Below are positions 21,713 through 31,988 of a DNA stretch of 64,000 bases, piece after piece. Within the stretch, counting starts at the first letter, position 1; the number at the start of each line of letters is the position of its first letter. The notes under the pieces were generated by a model. That model saw nothing but the letters and a program-made list of their open reading frames with translations. It searched no databases and was not told where the DNA came from. The position numbers were made by a program, and so were the translations under genes. Source of the DNA: Bowdeniella nasicola (GTDB taxonomy: Bacteria > Actinomycetota > Actinomycetes > Actinomycetales > Actinomycetaceae); NCBI RefSeq assembly GCF_900107735.1, contig NZ_FNQV01000001.1, positions 186,001 through 250,000 of the forward strand. The letters run 5' to 3'.

Positions 21713-22507
21713 ATGAATGGCCTCGGAGTTCAGGAGCAGGGACCACGGCGGGGCGTACCGCTTGTCCTGCTGCACGCTTTCCCGTTCGATCACCGGATGT
21801 GGAATGACGTCATTGATGAGCTGTCCGATGTGTGGACGATCGCGATCGATGCGCCCGGTTTCGCCGATTCGGCGTCCCCGCGCATCCTGATGGAACGCGT
21901 GGAGCCGGGAGTTTATGGGCTGGAGATGTTCGCGGACTCCGTCGCGACCCTGCTGGCGAAAAGCGGCATCGACAAGGCTGTGATTGCGGGCGTTTCGATG
22001 GGCGGGTACACGGCGCTTGCGATAGCGGAGCGGCACCCGGACCTCGTGGCCGGCCTCGCGTTGATTGATACGAAGGCGAGCCCGGATGACCATGTTGCAG
22101 CCGAGAACCGCCGCACGATGGCGGATGAAGCGTCACGAGGGATCTCCACGGGCCTTCGCCACATGGCCGGCAAGGTGCTGTCCGATGAAACGGGAGACGA
22201 ACGACCCGCAATGTACACACAGGTCGTCAAATGGATCGGGCAGGCGCCCTTTGCAGGAATCGCGTGGGCACAGAAATCAATGGCCGACCGCCCTGGCCGA
22301 CTGCATGTGCTCGAAGGACTTGATGTGCCCGCCGTCGTTATTCGTGGCGAACACGATGATTTGTCTACGCAGTCTGACCACCAGGAAATGGCGGATGCGC
22401 TCGGGTGCGAGCTCGTGACGATTGAGCACGCTGGGCACCTCTCACCATTCGAGCAGCCGCAAGAGGTAGCCGGCGCGCTACGGGAGTTGATGGCGCGCGT
22501 GAACTAG
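21713..22507 (+). CDS. Alpha/beta hydrolase
   Basis: A 264-aa cytoplasmic hydrolase of unknown substrate. The oxyanion-hole region is LLHAFPFDHRMW, the nucleophile Ser95 is in GVSMGGYT, the acid is in IRGEHDD and the histidine in EHAGHLSPFEQP, a complete triad in the right order. It could be an esterase, a lactonase or a MenH-like enzyme. A purine-rich GGGGAGAG lies upstream of the ATG. Its TAG shares the tetramer CTAG with the stop of the opposing HNH gene. Confidence 0.88.
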   Translation: MNGLGVQEQGPRRGVPLVLLHAFPFDHRMWNDVIDELSDVWTIAIDAPGFADSASPRILMERVEPGVYGLEMFADSVATLLAKSGIDKAVIAGVSMGGYTALAIAERHPDLVAGLALIDTKASPDDHVAAENRRTMADEASRGISTGLRHMAGKVLSDETGDERPAMYTQVVKWIGQAPFAGIAWAQKSMADRPGRLHVLEGLDVPAVVIRGEHDDLSTQSDHQEMADALGCELVTIEHAGHLSPFEQPQEVAGALRELMARVN

Positions 22508-23872
22508 CGCCGTAACCGGGGATGCCGGATAGGGCGCTGGGCAGCGTCAATCGTGACTGGAGGGATGGCTTCGGGCACGCCGTCGTCGGCCATTCGTATC
22601 GTCCAGTGGTGGGGATCGCCAGGTGGATGTTGGCACAGGGCGTGGTGCAAGACGCACAGGGCAGCGAGGTTGTGCGCGGAGGTAGGGCCGCCGTCTTTGA
22701 AGGCCCGGATGTGGTGGAGCTCGCAGCGTGCGGGTGGGATATCGCAGTAGGGAAAGACGCAGCCGCCATCGCGGGCTAGGAGGAATGCGCGTAGGGCGCC
22801 CTTCGCGAGGCGGCTGGTGCGCCCCTGGTCGTGAGGATTGGTTTGCGGGCCTCGGCTCCGGCTGGCGGGCGTGGCTCCGAGGAGCGTGGCCCATCCGGCT
22901 AGGCGGTCGCTGGTAGGGGACATGGGAGTCTCCTAGGGCAATATCGAAAAGCGGCTCGCGGCCGCCACCGTCGCTTGGAGGGTGCGAGGGGCCGCCACCG
23001 TGAGGAGGCTGTGAGGGGCCGCCGTGATTTGGGGGCTGTGGTGGTCCGCCGTGGGAGGGCCCGCCGGTGTTGAACGCGCGGTGGAGAGCATCGACGAGTC
23101 GGACCCGCAAGGGGCGTGGCTGGGCGCCCGCAGCTTGGAGCGCGCGCCGGATCTTCTCGGCCTCCTTCAGCCATGCGGGCCCGATGGCCTGCCAGTCGGC
23201 TTCGTCGAAATGGGCGGCGAGGTCGGTGCCCCATTCGACGCGACCCTGGCGGTGACGGAAATTGATGCCGCGGGCTGCTTTGGACTTACGGCGCTGGATC
23301 TGGTCATAGCGCTGAGCCTGCTGTTTCGCCGTCTCGTCGAGGTCATTGATGAGTTCTTGGCAGCGGCGCGAATAGTCATCGGGCTGCGGGTTGGTGGCGG
23401 TCTCGATGAGGAGGGATGTGAGGCCCGTGAGCTCAGAATCGGTGACAAAGTAGCGGGCTTTGCGCAGTGTTGCGAGCGCCGTTCGCGCATTGTCGAAGGA
23501 GATTTCCTGCTTGCCGGCGGCCGTGAAAACCTCGGGGTACTGGGCGATGTCTCGGGCGCCGAGCACGATATTTTGGGCTTTCTTGGATGGGATGCGGTGC
23601 TGTTCGCACACGGCGTCTTGCATCGTCTTGCCCTCGGGACGGGCGGCCTTTTTCTCGTCTGCGGCGGCAATTGCTAGCGGCAGCGCAGCCTCATTGGTGG
23701 CACGGATCTTCTCGTGCGCATAGAAGGCGCGCATGTGCTCGGCCTTGGTTTTGACTTTCCAGCCGTCGCGCAAACCTGCAGCATACAGCTGCGAGATTGC
23801 TTCCAACGCGTCAATGGGCAGCGGCTCGCCCGGCTTGATGCCGAGCCGACTAAGGAGCGTGGTGCTGTCCAT
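22504..23872 (-). pseudogene. DUF222 / HNH endonuclease gene, frameshifted
   Basis: 13E12-type protein, common in actinobacteria, with an N-terminal DUF222 helical domain and a C-terminal HNH nuclease. The first ~320 codons read in one frame from the ATG at 23872 and end in a Gly-Pro-His-rich linker. The HNH part (DGGCVFPYC...CELHHIRAFKDGG...HNLAALCVLHH) is in the +1 frame at 22504-22923. An extra base in CCC at 22924-22926 would explain it: removing one C joins LGDS to MSPTSDRLAGW. Sites further upstream are excluded by a TAG at 22933-22935. AGGAG sits 6 nt before an ATG at 22923, so separate translation of the HNH half is possible. The first frame stays open to 22547 but reads as Arg/Pro-rich noise. 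Confidence 0.8.
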
Positions 23873-23878
23873 AACGGC

Positions 23879-23884
23879 AGTAGA
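23879..23884 (-). promoter_or_regulatory. Weak leaderless -10 candidate for DUF222-HNH
   Basis: On the minus strand TCTACT ends 6 nt before the ATG. The match to TANNNT is imperfect; the spacing fits the pattern of neighbouring genes. Confidence 0.25.
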
Positions 23885-23899
23885 CCACGCTTGGGCAGG

Positions 23900-25282
23900 C
23901 TACGGCAGGGGGTGTGGATAACTGAGTGCCTCGCGGATGGCTGGGATGCGTTCGCAGTAGGCGGTAAGAAGTGCGTCGGCGGCGTCCACCGAGTCGACGA
24001 GGGGGTGGGTGCCAAATGCTCGGGCGGCGAGCTCATAGTCGCCGTGTTTCGTCGCGGAAAGCAGCAGGGCGTCGCATTCCTTAATGGCGAGCATCAGCGC
24101 GAGCATGTCGCCGCGGGCGGGTGCGATGGGCCAGGGGTGGGCGCCGCCTGTATCGACGTGGCAGCCGACTTCGATTACGGCGTCGTTGGGGAGGCCCGGG
24201 ATGACCGGGGCGCCGTCGGGGGTGTCCGTGTTACCGACGTTCAGGATCATCGTGGCGGGTTCGTCGTGAAGGAAGGCGGTCATTGCGTCAAGGGCTACTT
24301 CCTGGTAGCCGCCCTGCTCGATTTCGGCGGTTTCGCGCGCGTACCGATCTTCGGGTGCGCGGCCCTCGGCCATGTAGGAGGCATCGCGGGCGGCGCGGGT
24401 GCGGTTCCACAGCTCGTACGGGTGCTCCTCGTGGGTGCACAGCTCGTAGAAGTGGTGTTGCTGGGCGGCCAGGAATTGACCCCGGGTTTCGCTGGCGCTG
24501 ATGGCGGCAAGCGCTTCGCGGTGGCGGTAGTAGTAAAAGAGGTACTCGTTGGGTAGGGCGCCGACGCGCGAGATCCACTGCGTCCCCATGAGCTGAGCTT
24601 CTTCGAGCGTGCCGAGTCTGGCCTCATCGCTAAGGAGTTCGGGCAGGCGGTCCGTGCCGTCGACGACGAGGGAGCGCAGCCAGCCGAGATGGTTCAACCC
24701 GAGGTAGTCGAAACTGCCCGATGTCGCTGGCGCTAAATCGAGGGCGGCGCGGGCGCGGCGCAGCAGCGCAATCGGGGTGTCGCAGATGCCGACAACTCGA
24801 GGGCCGAGGTGCTCGCGCATGGCCTGGGTGATGACGCCGGCGGGGTTGGTGAAGTTGATCGTCCAGGCGTCGGGCGCGACGTCGGCGATGGTGGCGGCGA
24901 ATTTGCGCGCGACGGGGATGGTCCGCAGCGCGTAGGCCATGCCCGCGACGCCGACCGTTTCCTGGCCGAGGAAGTCGTGCTCAAGGGCGGTCAGTTCGTC
25001 GATGACGCGGCCCTCGACGCCGCCGGGACGCACCGCTACAAAAATGACGTCGGCTCCGATGAGCCCCGCGGCGAGGTCATTCGTCGTCGTGAGCTCGAGA
25101 TCGAGGTGGGGACTGGAGCGCAATTGATCGGTGACGATGGCCCGCATGGCGGCAAGGCGATCGTCGTCGACATCGATCAACGTCAGCCGCGAGAGGCGAA
25201 GGGTGCGGTGGGAGGTGGTGAGCGCGTGGACGATGAGGGGGATGCGAAAGCCCCCGCCGCCGATGATGGCTAGGTGCGTCAT
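23900..25282 (-). CDS. Family 4 glycoside hydrolase (6-phospho-beta-glucosidase type)
   Basis: NAD- and metal-dependent glycosidase of 460 aa that acts by an elimination mechanism. The dinucleotide loop is IIGGGGFRIPLI. INFTNPAGVITQAM, the metal-binding Cys in VGICDTP and the His in GLNHLGWLR are characteristic of GH4 6-phospho-beta-glucosidases. It is divergent from a PfkB kinase, which suggests a shared sugar-phosphate pathway, but no PTS or ABC transporter lies nearby. The -10 box 6 nt before the ATG predicts a leaderless mRNA. Confidence 0.88.
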   Translation of the reverse strand: MTHLAIIGGGGFRIPLIVHALTTSHRTLRLSRLTLIDVDDDRLAAMRAIVTDQLRSSPHLDLELTTTNDLAAGLIGADVIFVAVRPGGVEGRVIDELTALEHDFLGQETVGVAGMAYALRTIPVARKFAATIADVAPDAWTINFTNPAGVITQAMREHLGPRVVGICDTPIALLRRARAALDLAPATSGSFDYLGLNHLGWLRSLVVDGTDRLPELLSDEARLGTLEEAQLMGTQWISRVGALPNEYLFYYYRHREALAAISASETRGQFLAAQQHHFYELCTHEEHPYELWNRTRAARDASYMAEGRAPEDRYARETAEIEQGGYQEVALDAMTAFLHDEPATMILNVGNTDTPDGAPVIPGLPNDAVIEVGCHVDTGGAHPWPIAPARGDMLALMLAIKECDALLLSATKHGDYELAARAFGTHPLVDSVDAADALLTAYCERIPAIREALSYPHPLP

Positions 25283-25310
25283 GCTTCCAGGCTAACGGTA
25301 GCCTGGTCGG
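25283..25310. promoter_or_regulatory. 28-bp bidirectional leaderless promoter
   Basis: The whole gap between the GH4 gene and the PfkB gene is 28 bp. It contains AGGCTAACGGTAGCCT (25289-25304): TAGCCT on the plus strand (25299-25304) ends 6 nt before the PfkB GTG, and TAGCCT on the minus strand (25289-25294) ends 6 nt before the GH4 ATG. The two -10 boxes are back to back, 4 bp apart. Confidence 0.6.
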
Positions 25311-26382
25311 GTGAAGGCTTCGCCGCACTTTGACGTGCTCCTGACGGGTCCGCTGTTCCTCGACATCGTGTTCACCGGGCTGCCGCATCCGCCGCGCGTG
25401 GGCACGGAGGTGTGGGCCGAGGGGATGGGTACGCTGCCGGGCGGGATTGCGAACCTCGCCGTCGCCTGTGCGCGGCTGGGGCTCACCTCGGCGCTCGCGA
25501 CGAGTTTTGGCGATGATGCGTACGGCCAGTGGTGCGCGAAGATTCTGACCGAGGAACGCATCGACCTGTCGCGCTCGCGGATCACGCCCGGTCTGCACAC
25601 CAACGTCACCGTCAGTTACGCCTGCGCCGGCGATCGCACGATGATCACGCACGGGCATCCGCTCGGTGTCACGACCGACGAGCTGATTGGTCCGGTGCCG
25701 CACACCGCCGCCGTCGCGATGGATCTCACGCCCGAGCGGGCGGGGGAGCTGTGGTGGCGGGTGGCGGCTAATCGCGGGGCGAAGATTTTTGCCGACGTTG
25801 GTTGGGACCCGGAGGAGGAGTGGGACCCGGGGCTGCTCGCGCCGCTGTCCTCCTGCTATGCGTTCACGCCCAACGAGGTTGAGGCGATGGCCTATACCGG
25901 CACGAGCGAGCCGCTGCTGGCGGCGCGGGCGCTGGCCGAGCGGGTCCCGCTCGCCGTCGTCACGTGTGGTTCCAAGGGGGCGATCGCGGTCGATTCCTCG
26001 ACGGGCGAGGAGGCGAGTGCGCCGGCGCTCGCGGTGGATGCGATTGACCCGACGGGTGCGGGCGACGTTTTTATCTCGGGGTTGATGGCGGCAAACCTCG
26101 CGGGCAGGCCGCTTGGGGAACAGCTCGCCTTTGCGACCTTGGTTTCTTCGCTCGCGGTCCAACAGTTCGGCGGCTCCCTTGCCGCGCCGGGCTGGGGCGA
26201 CCTCGTGGATTGGAATGCCTGCCGCGAGCGTGGGCAGTTCGGCTCCGAGGTCGCCGAGCGTTACGCTTTCTTGCCCGAACTGTTGCCGAAAACTCAGTGC
26301 GCACAGGTCCGCCGGGCCGATGCCACGATTGCGCGGCTGTCCGATGTCGGATCGAACTCGGCCCGGCGGTCCGGGATGCGGT

Positions 26383-27903
<1,521 letters not shown>

Positions 27904-27941
27904 CGGTTTTCCTTTCACGTCGTTGTGGCGTGGATTCTAGG

Positions 27942-28706
27942 TTAGAAGACTATGGGCGCGACGAGACCGGCAATGACACCGCCGATCATGGGGCCAACGA
28001 TCGGCACCCAGGAGTAGCCCCAGTCCGAGTCGCGCTTGCCGGGGATCGGCAAGAGCTGGTGGACGATGCGGGGGCCGAGGTCACGAGCCGGGTTGATTGC
28101 GTATCCCGTCGGGCCGCCGAGGGAGGCACCAATGGAAAGCACGAGCAGACCAACGCCGAGTGCGCCAAGCCAGCCGAGATCGACCTTGGCGAGTCCGGAG
28201 GCCTCACCCGCAGGAGCAATCGACAAGACGACGAAGACGAGCACGAAGGTGCCGATGATTTCCGAGACGGTATTCCACAGCGGGTTACGGATTTCGGGGG
28301 CCGTCGCAAACGTTCCGAGTTTCAGCGATGGATCGCAGTCCTCGTCGTAGTGCTTCTTGTACGTCATCCACGCTAGGACCGCGCCGATCATGGCGCCAAG
28401 GACCTGCGCCACCATGTAGATCGCGGTGGCGGCGAAGTTCGTGGGGATGCCGGGGACGTATTCGGAGGCGCCGGAGGCCAGAATCCCGATGGTGACCGCG
28501 GGGTTGAGGTGGGCGCCGGACTTGAAGGCGACGAGGACACCGGCAAACACACCGAGTCCCCATCCCCAGTTGATGAGCAGCCAGCCCGTGCCATGCCCCT
28601 TGGTTTTGGGGAGCAACGTATTGGCGACGACGCCGACACCCAGCAAGATCAGGGTGGCGGTGCCGAGGAGCTCTGAGAGAAAAATCGTGCCGAGGGTGGT
28701 TTCCAT
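27942..28706 (-). CDS. glpF: Glycerol facilitator (aquaglyceroporin)
   Basis: Membrane channel that lets glycerol diffuse in for GlpK to trap. It is 254 aa with six membrane helices and two pore half-helices carrying NPA: SGAHLNPAVT in the first half and GYAINPARDLGPR in the second. The Asp after the second NPAR is typical of glycerol-conducting members rather than strict water channels. GAAAGG lies before the ATG. glpK starts 38 bp downstream. Confidence 0.94.
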   Translation of the reverse strand: METTLGTIFLSELLGTATLILLGVGVVANTLLPKTKGHGTGWLLINWGWGLGVFAGVLVAFKSGAHLNPAVTIGILASGASEYVPGIPTNFAATAIYMVAQVLGAMIGAVLAWMTYKKHYDEDCDPSLKLGTFATAPEIRNPLWNTVSEIIGTFVLVFVVLSIAPAGEASGLAKVDLGWLGALGVGLLVLSIGASLGGPTGYAINPARDLGPRIVHQLLPIPGKRDSDWGYSWVPIVGPMIGGVIAGLVAPIVF

Positions 28707-28723
28707 ACATGGGCCTTTCGGTA

Positions 28724-28768
28724 CGCCCCGGCTGCGGTGCCGGGGCGGTCGGTGCGGGGCAACGCCCC
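28724..28768 (-). terminator. Two tandem hairpins between glpD and glpF
   Basis: CGCCCCGGC (28724-28732) pairs with GCCGGGGCG (28739-28747) around a 6-nt loop. Next to it GGGGC (28756-28760) pairs with GCCCC (28764-28768) around a 3-nt loop. No T-run follows in the minus-strand direction. They could reduce read-through into glpFK or shield mRNA ends rather than fully terminate. Confidence 0.45.
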
Positions 28769-28774
28769 CATCAC

Positions 28775-30559
28775 CTATTTCTTGCTGATGGGAGCGAGCG
28801 GCCGCAGTTCGCTGGCATCATTGCGGGCGACGCTGGCTTCGGCGTCCGTCGTGGCAAGTTCGGCGGCATCTTCGGCCGCCATCGCCTGCCGGTAGTTGGA
28901 CTTCTCGAGTTCAATCTGGTCCTCGTCCCACCCCAGCAAGGGGGCGACGAGGTCGGCGAATTCGTCGAGCGAGCTGACGCCTCGGTCCCGCGTTTCGAAG
29001 TTCAGGCGGACCCGGTGGCGGAGGATGTCCTCCAGGTGGAGTGCGCCTTCGTGCGTCACCGCGTAGACGACCTCGGCCTTGAGGTACCTCGGGGCCGAGT
29101 CCGTGGGGACGTTGAGCTCCGGATGCTCGTCGATGAGTGCGGTGAGCTCATCGAGGGCGGACCCGTAGCGGTGCAGCAGGTGCTGCGCTCGCGCCTTGTC
29201 CCAGCCGTATTCTTCGGCGAGGCGGGGGGCGAGACGTTCATAGGCGTCGAAGCCTTCGGCTCCGATCAGCGGGGTGTGTTCCGTAATGGAGGGGCGGGCC
29301 TTGGCCTTGTCGCCGAGGGCGAAATCGACGGCGTCTTCAGCCATGACTCGGTACGTCGTGAGCTTGCCGCCCGCGATTGCGGTGAGGCCGTCGGCGGGAC
29401 GGGTCACCGTGTGTTCGCGCGAGACCTTCGTCGACTTTGATTCATCCATCGTGCCGGGCTGCAGCAGGGGACGCAGGCCCGCAAACGTGCCGATAATGTC
29501 GTCCTCAGTGAGGTTGGAGGCTAGCACGTCGTTGGCGTGATCGAGAACGTATTCGATATCGCGTTTGGTAGCGACGGGGTGCTGGATGTCCTCGTGCCAG
29601 GGGGTGTCCGTCGTGCCGATGACCCAGTAGTCGGGCCACGGGATGATGAACAGCACGGACTTTTCGGTGCGCAGGAACAATCCCGTATCGCCCTTGATGC
29701 GGTCCTTGGGAACGACGATGTGGATGCCCTTGGAGGCAAGGACTTTCAGGCCGCCGGTGCCGCCGGACATGTCCTGGGTTTCCTGGGTCCACACGCCGGT
29801 GGCGGCGATCGTTTCGCGCGCCTTGACCGTGTAATCCTTGCCGGTTTCCAGGTCCTTGATGACGGCGCCAGTGACGCGGCCCGAACCATCGGTCGTCATG
29901 GCGGTGACCTGGGCGCGGGAGGCGGCGTGCGCGCCGTACTTGGCGGCGGTGCGCACCAGGGTTAGGACTAGGCGGGCGTCATCGACTCGGGCATCGTAGA
30001 ACTTGATGGCGCCGATCAGAGCGCCGTCTTTTACGTCGGGAAATTGTTCCAGTGCGCCCTTCTTCGACAGGTGGCGCTGCATCGGCACCGTCTTGTGCCC
30101 GCCGGATCCGAGCAGGGCGAGGGCGTCGTACATGCCGACGCCGACAGCAGAGTAGGCGCGTTCAATGACGGGGGTTTTGAGCGGCCAGAGGAAGGGCTGG
30201 GCGTGCACGAGGTGCGGGGCGAGGCTGGAAAGGAGGAGGCCCCGCTCCTTGAGGGCTTCGGCAACGAGTTTGAAATCGAGGTTGTACAGGTAGCGCAGGC
30301 CGCCGTGCACCAGTTTGGAGGATCGCGAGCTCGTGCCCGCCGACCAGTCCTGGGCTTCGACGATGCCGACCTTGAGCCCGCGGGTTGCGGCGTCAAGTGC
30401 GATGCCAGCGCCGGTAACGCCGCCGCCGATCACGAGGATGTCTAGTTCGTCCGCGGCCATGGCATCAAGCGATGCGGTGCGGGTCTCGGCGGTCAAGCGG
30501 GAGGAAGACACGGGCTGCTCCATTCGTCGTTGAGTTTCAGTAGTGTCGTTATGTTTCAT
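28775..30559 (-). CDS. glpD: Aerobic glycerol-3-phosphate dehydrogenase
   Basis: FAD-dependent, membrane-associated enzyme that oxidises glycerol-3-phosphate to dihydroxyacetone phosphate and feeds the quinone pool. It is 594 aa from the chosen ATG. The FAD Rossmann motif is IGGGVTGAGIALDAATRG, followed by SSRSSKLVHGGLRYL, a family signature. The start is uncertain: AGGA sits close to the ATG at 30559, and an ATG at 30523 is the alternative. It is divergent from the SorC regulator across 59 bp. Missing from this glp set is the usual DeoR-type GlpR. Confidence 0.94.
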   Translation of the reverse strand: MKHNDTTETQRRMEQPVSSSRLTAETRTASLDAMAADELDILVIGGGVTGAGIALDAATRGLKVGIVEAQDWSAGTSSRSSKLVHGGLRYLYNLDFKLVAEALKERGLLLSSLAPHLVHAQPFLWPLKTPVIERAYSAVGVGMYDALALLGSGGHKTVPMQRHLSKKGALEQFPDVKDGALIGAIKFYDARVDDARLVLTLVRTAAKYGAHAASRAQVTAMTTDGSGRVTGAVIKDLETGKDYTVKARETIAATGVWTQETQDMSGGTGGLKVLASKGIHIVVPKDRIKGDTGLFLRTEKSVLFIIPWPDYWVIGTTDTPWHEDIQHPVATKRDIEYVLDHANDVLASNLTEDDIIGTFAGLRPLLQPGTMDESKSTKVSREHTVTRPADGLTAIAGGKLTTYRVMAEDAVDFALGDKAKARPSITEHTPLIGAEGFDAYERLAPRLAEEYGWDKARAQHLLHRYGSALDELTALIDEHPELNVPTDSAPRYLKAEVVYAVTHEGALHLEDILRHRVRLNFETRDRGVSSLDEFADLVAPLLGWDEDQIELEKSNYRQAMAAEDAAELATTDAEASVARNDASELRPLAPISKK

Positions 30560-30591
30560 GGTCCTGGCTTGCTGAAACGGCGGCAACTTCC

Positions 30592-30611
30592 TGCACATGT
30601 GTGCATAGACT
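30592..30611 (+). promoter_or_regulatory. Palindromic operator abutting a -10 box, glp / SorC intergenic
   Basis: TGCACAtgTGTGCA (30592-30605) is a perfect 6-bp inverted repeat with a 2-bp spacer. TAGACT (30606-30611) follows directly and ends 7 nt before the regulator's ATG, so it is a leaderless -10 candidate. A protein bound here would block the regulator promoter and could also control the divergent glpDFK promoter 33 bp away. Confidence 0.55.
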
Positions 30612-30618
30612 TGACGAC

Positions 30619-31587
30619 ATGGTGGACAACTGTCGCGAGGATCTTTACCGAGTTGCGCAGATGTATTACGTCCAGGACGAGAAAATGGCGACGATCGCCG
30701 GCGAGTTAGGGGTCTCGCGTTCCACCGTCTCGCGGATGCTGAAAACGGCTCGGGAAACCGGGATCGTGCGAATCTCGCTCTCGCCGCTCACCTCGGTGGC
30801 CTCGCGCCTATCGCGCCAGCTCGGCGAGGAGTTCGGAGTACGGGCCGACGTGGTGCCGGTGCGGGCATCGCGTCCAGACCATGTGCTGCTCGATGCGGTG
30901 GCCAAATTGGCGGCCGAACGCCTCCAAGAGGCCGTCACGCCGGGCACCACGATTGGCGTGGCGTGGGGGACGACGCTATCTGCCGTCGTCAAATTTCTGC
31001 AGCCGCAACCTACCGACGATGTCCATATCGTCCAGCTCAATGGGGCTGCGAACTCCTCGACGTCGGGAATCCCGTACGCGGCCTCGATTGTCTCGCAGCT
31101 CGCGGCCGCCTTCAGCGCCGATGCGATGTTCTTTCCCGTTCCGGCGTTCTTTGACTATGCCGAAACGCGCGAGGCGATGTGGCGCGAACGCAGCGTGCGG
31201 CGCGTGCTTGCGGCGCAGGCGACGTGTGATCTCGCGGTTTTCGGCGTCGGCGCGATCAGTGGGCGGGCGGGCTCGCACGTCTATCGGGCGGGATATTTCG
31301 ATTCGGATGCCGACCGGTTGTCGATCCTGCGCGAGGGCGTCGTCGGGGATGTGTGCACCGTGTTATTGCGTCGCGATGGCAGCTACCTCGACATCGAGCT
31401 GAACAAACGTGCGACGGGCCCGAACCCGGAGCAGCTGCAAATGATCCCGCGTCGGCTGTGCATCGTCGCTGGCGAGGCGAAGGCTGTGCCGGCGCTCGCG
31501 GCGTTGCGGGCGAATGCGGCGACCGACCTCGTCATCGACGAGCGAACGGCCCGTCTCGTGCTGTCGTTGGCGCGCGGCACAAACTAG
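30619..31587 (+). CDS. SorC-family sugar-binding transcriptional regulator
   Basis: A 322-aa regulator. The N-terminal helix-turn-helix is ATIAGELGVSRSTVSRMLKTA. The rest is the SorC effector domain, related to sugar isomerases, with GTTIGVAWGTTLSAVV and the late FGVGAIS glycine motif. Known relatives bind phosphorylated sugars. The ATG at 30619 is chosen over a GTG 18 nt upstream because the upstream codon overlaps the palindrome and the -10 box. Divergence from glpDFK suggests it controls glycerol use, with a phosphorylated glycerol intermediate as possible signal; this is inference. Its TAG shares CTAG with the opposing gene. Confidence 0.88.
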   Translation: MVDNCREDLYRVAQMYYVQDEKMATIAGELGVSRSTVSRMLKTARETGIVRISLSPLTSVASRLSRQLGEEFGVRADVVPVRASRPDHVLLDAVAKLAAERLQEAVTPGTTIGVAWGTTLSAVVKFLQPQPTDDVHIVQLNGAANSSTSGIPYAASIVSQLAAAFSADAMFFPVPAFFDYAETREAMWRERSVRRVLAAQATCDLAVFGVGAISGRAGSHVYRAGYFDSDADRLSILREGVVGDVCTVLLRRDGSYLDIELNKRATGPNPEQLQMIPRRLCIVAGEAKAVPALAALRANAATDLVIDERTARLVLSLARGTN

Positions 31588-31988
31588 GGGCGCAAGAGGT
31601 TGGCGAGGGCGTCGGCCAGGTCCAGACTCTCGCCATCGCGGCCGCCAGCCCCGACGACGAGGGGCGGATCGCTTGGTTGTGGCCGATAACCGCGCATCCG
31701 ATCGGCGAGATTCAGCCGAGCGGTAAGGACGTAGAAATTGCCGTCGGTATCAATCCCGACGCTACGATCACTCTTGAGGTACCAGCCGGTAAGGCCCGTT
31801 CGCGCGCTGCCGCGCCCCGAATAGTCACTTACCCGTAGCGGCTCGGCGGCCCGCCCGGCTTCGCGGGCGCGGGAGAGAAAATCCTGGATCAGCTCGCGGG
31901 CGCGCTGGCTCTCGCGTGCCTTGGTCGCGGCGAGGCGGTCCGCGTGGATACGGGCCGCCTCGCGACGTTGTTCGGACCAGGAGGTCAT
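31584..31988 (-). CDS. Conserved hypothetical protein next to coiled-coil gene
   Basis: A 134-aa soluble protein. The N-terminal ~50 residues are a charged helix (RREAARIHADRLAATKARESQRARELIQ in part). The C-terminal half looks like a small beta-rich domain with GWYLKSDRSVGIDTDGNFYVL. I do not recognise a family with a known function. ATGA overlap with the coiled-coil gene upstream implies coupled translation and a joint role. The stop shares CTAG with the SorC gene. Confidence 0.75.
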   Translation of the reverse strand: MTSWSEQRREAARIHADRLAATKARESQRARELIQDFLSRAREAGRAAEPLRVSDYSGRGSARTGLTGWYLKSDRSVGIDTDGNFYVLTARLNLADRMRGYRPQPSDPPLVVGAGGRDGESLDLADALANLLRP

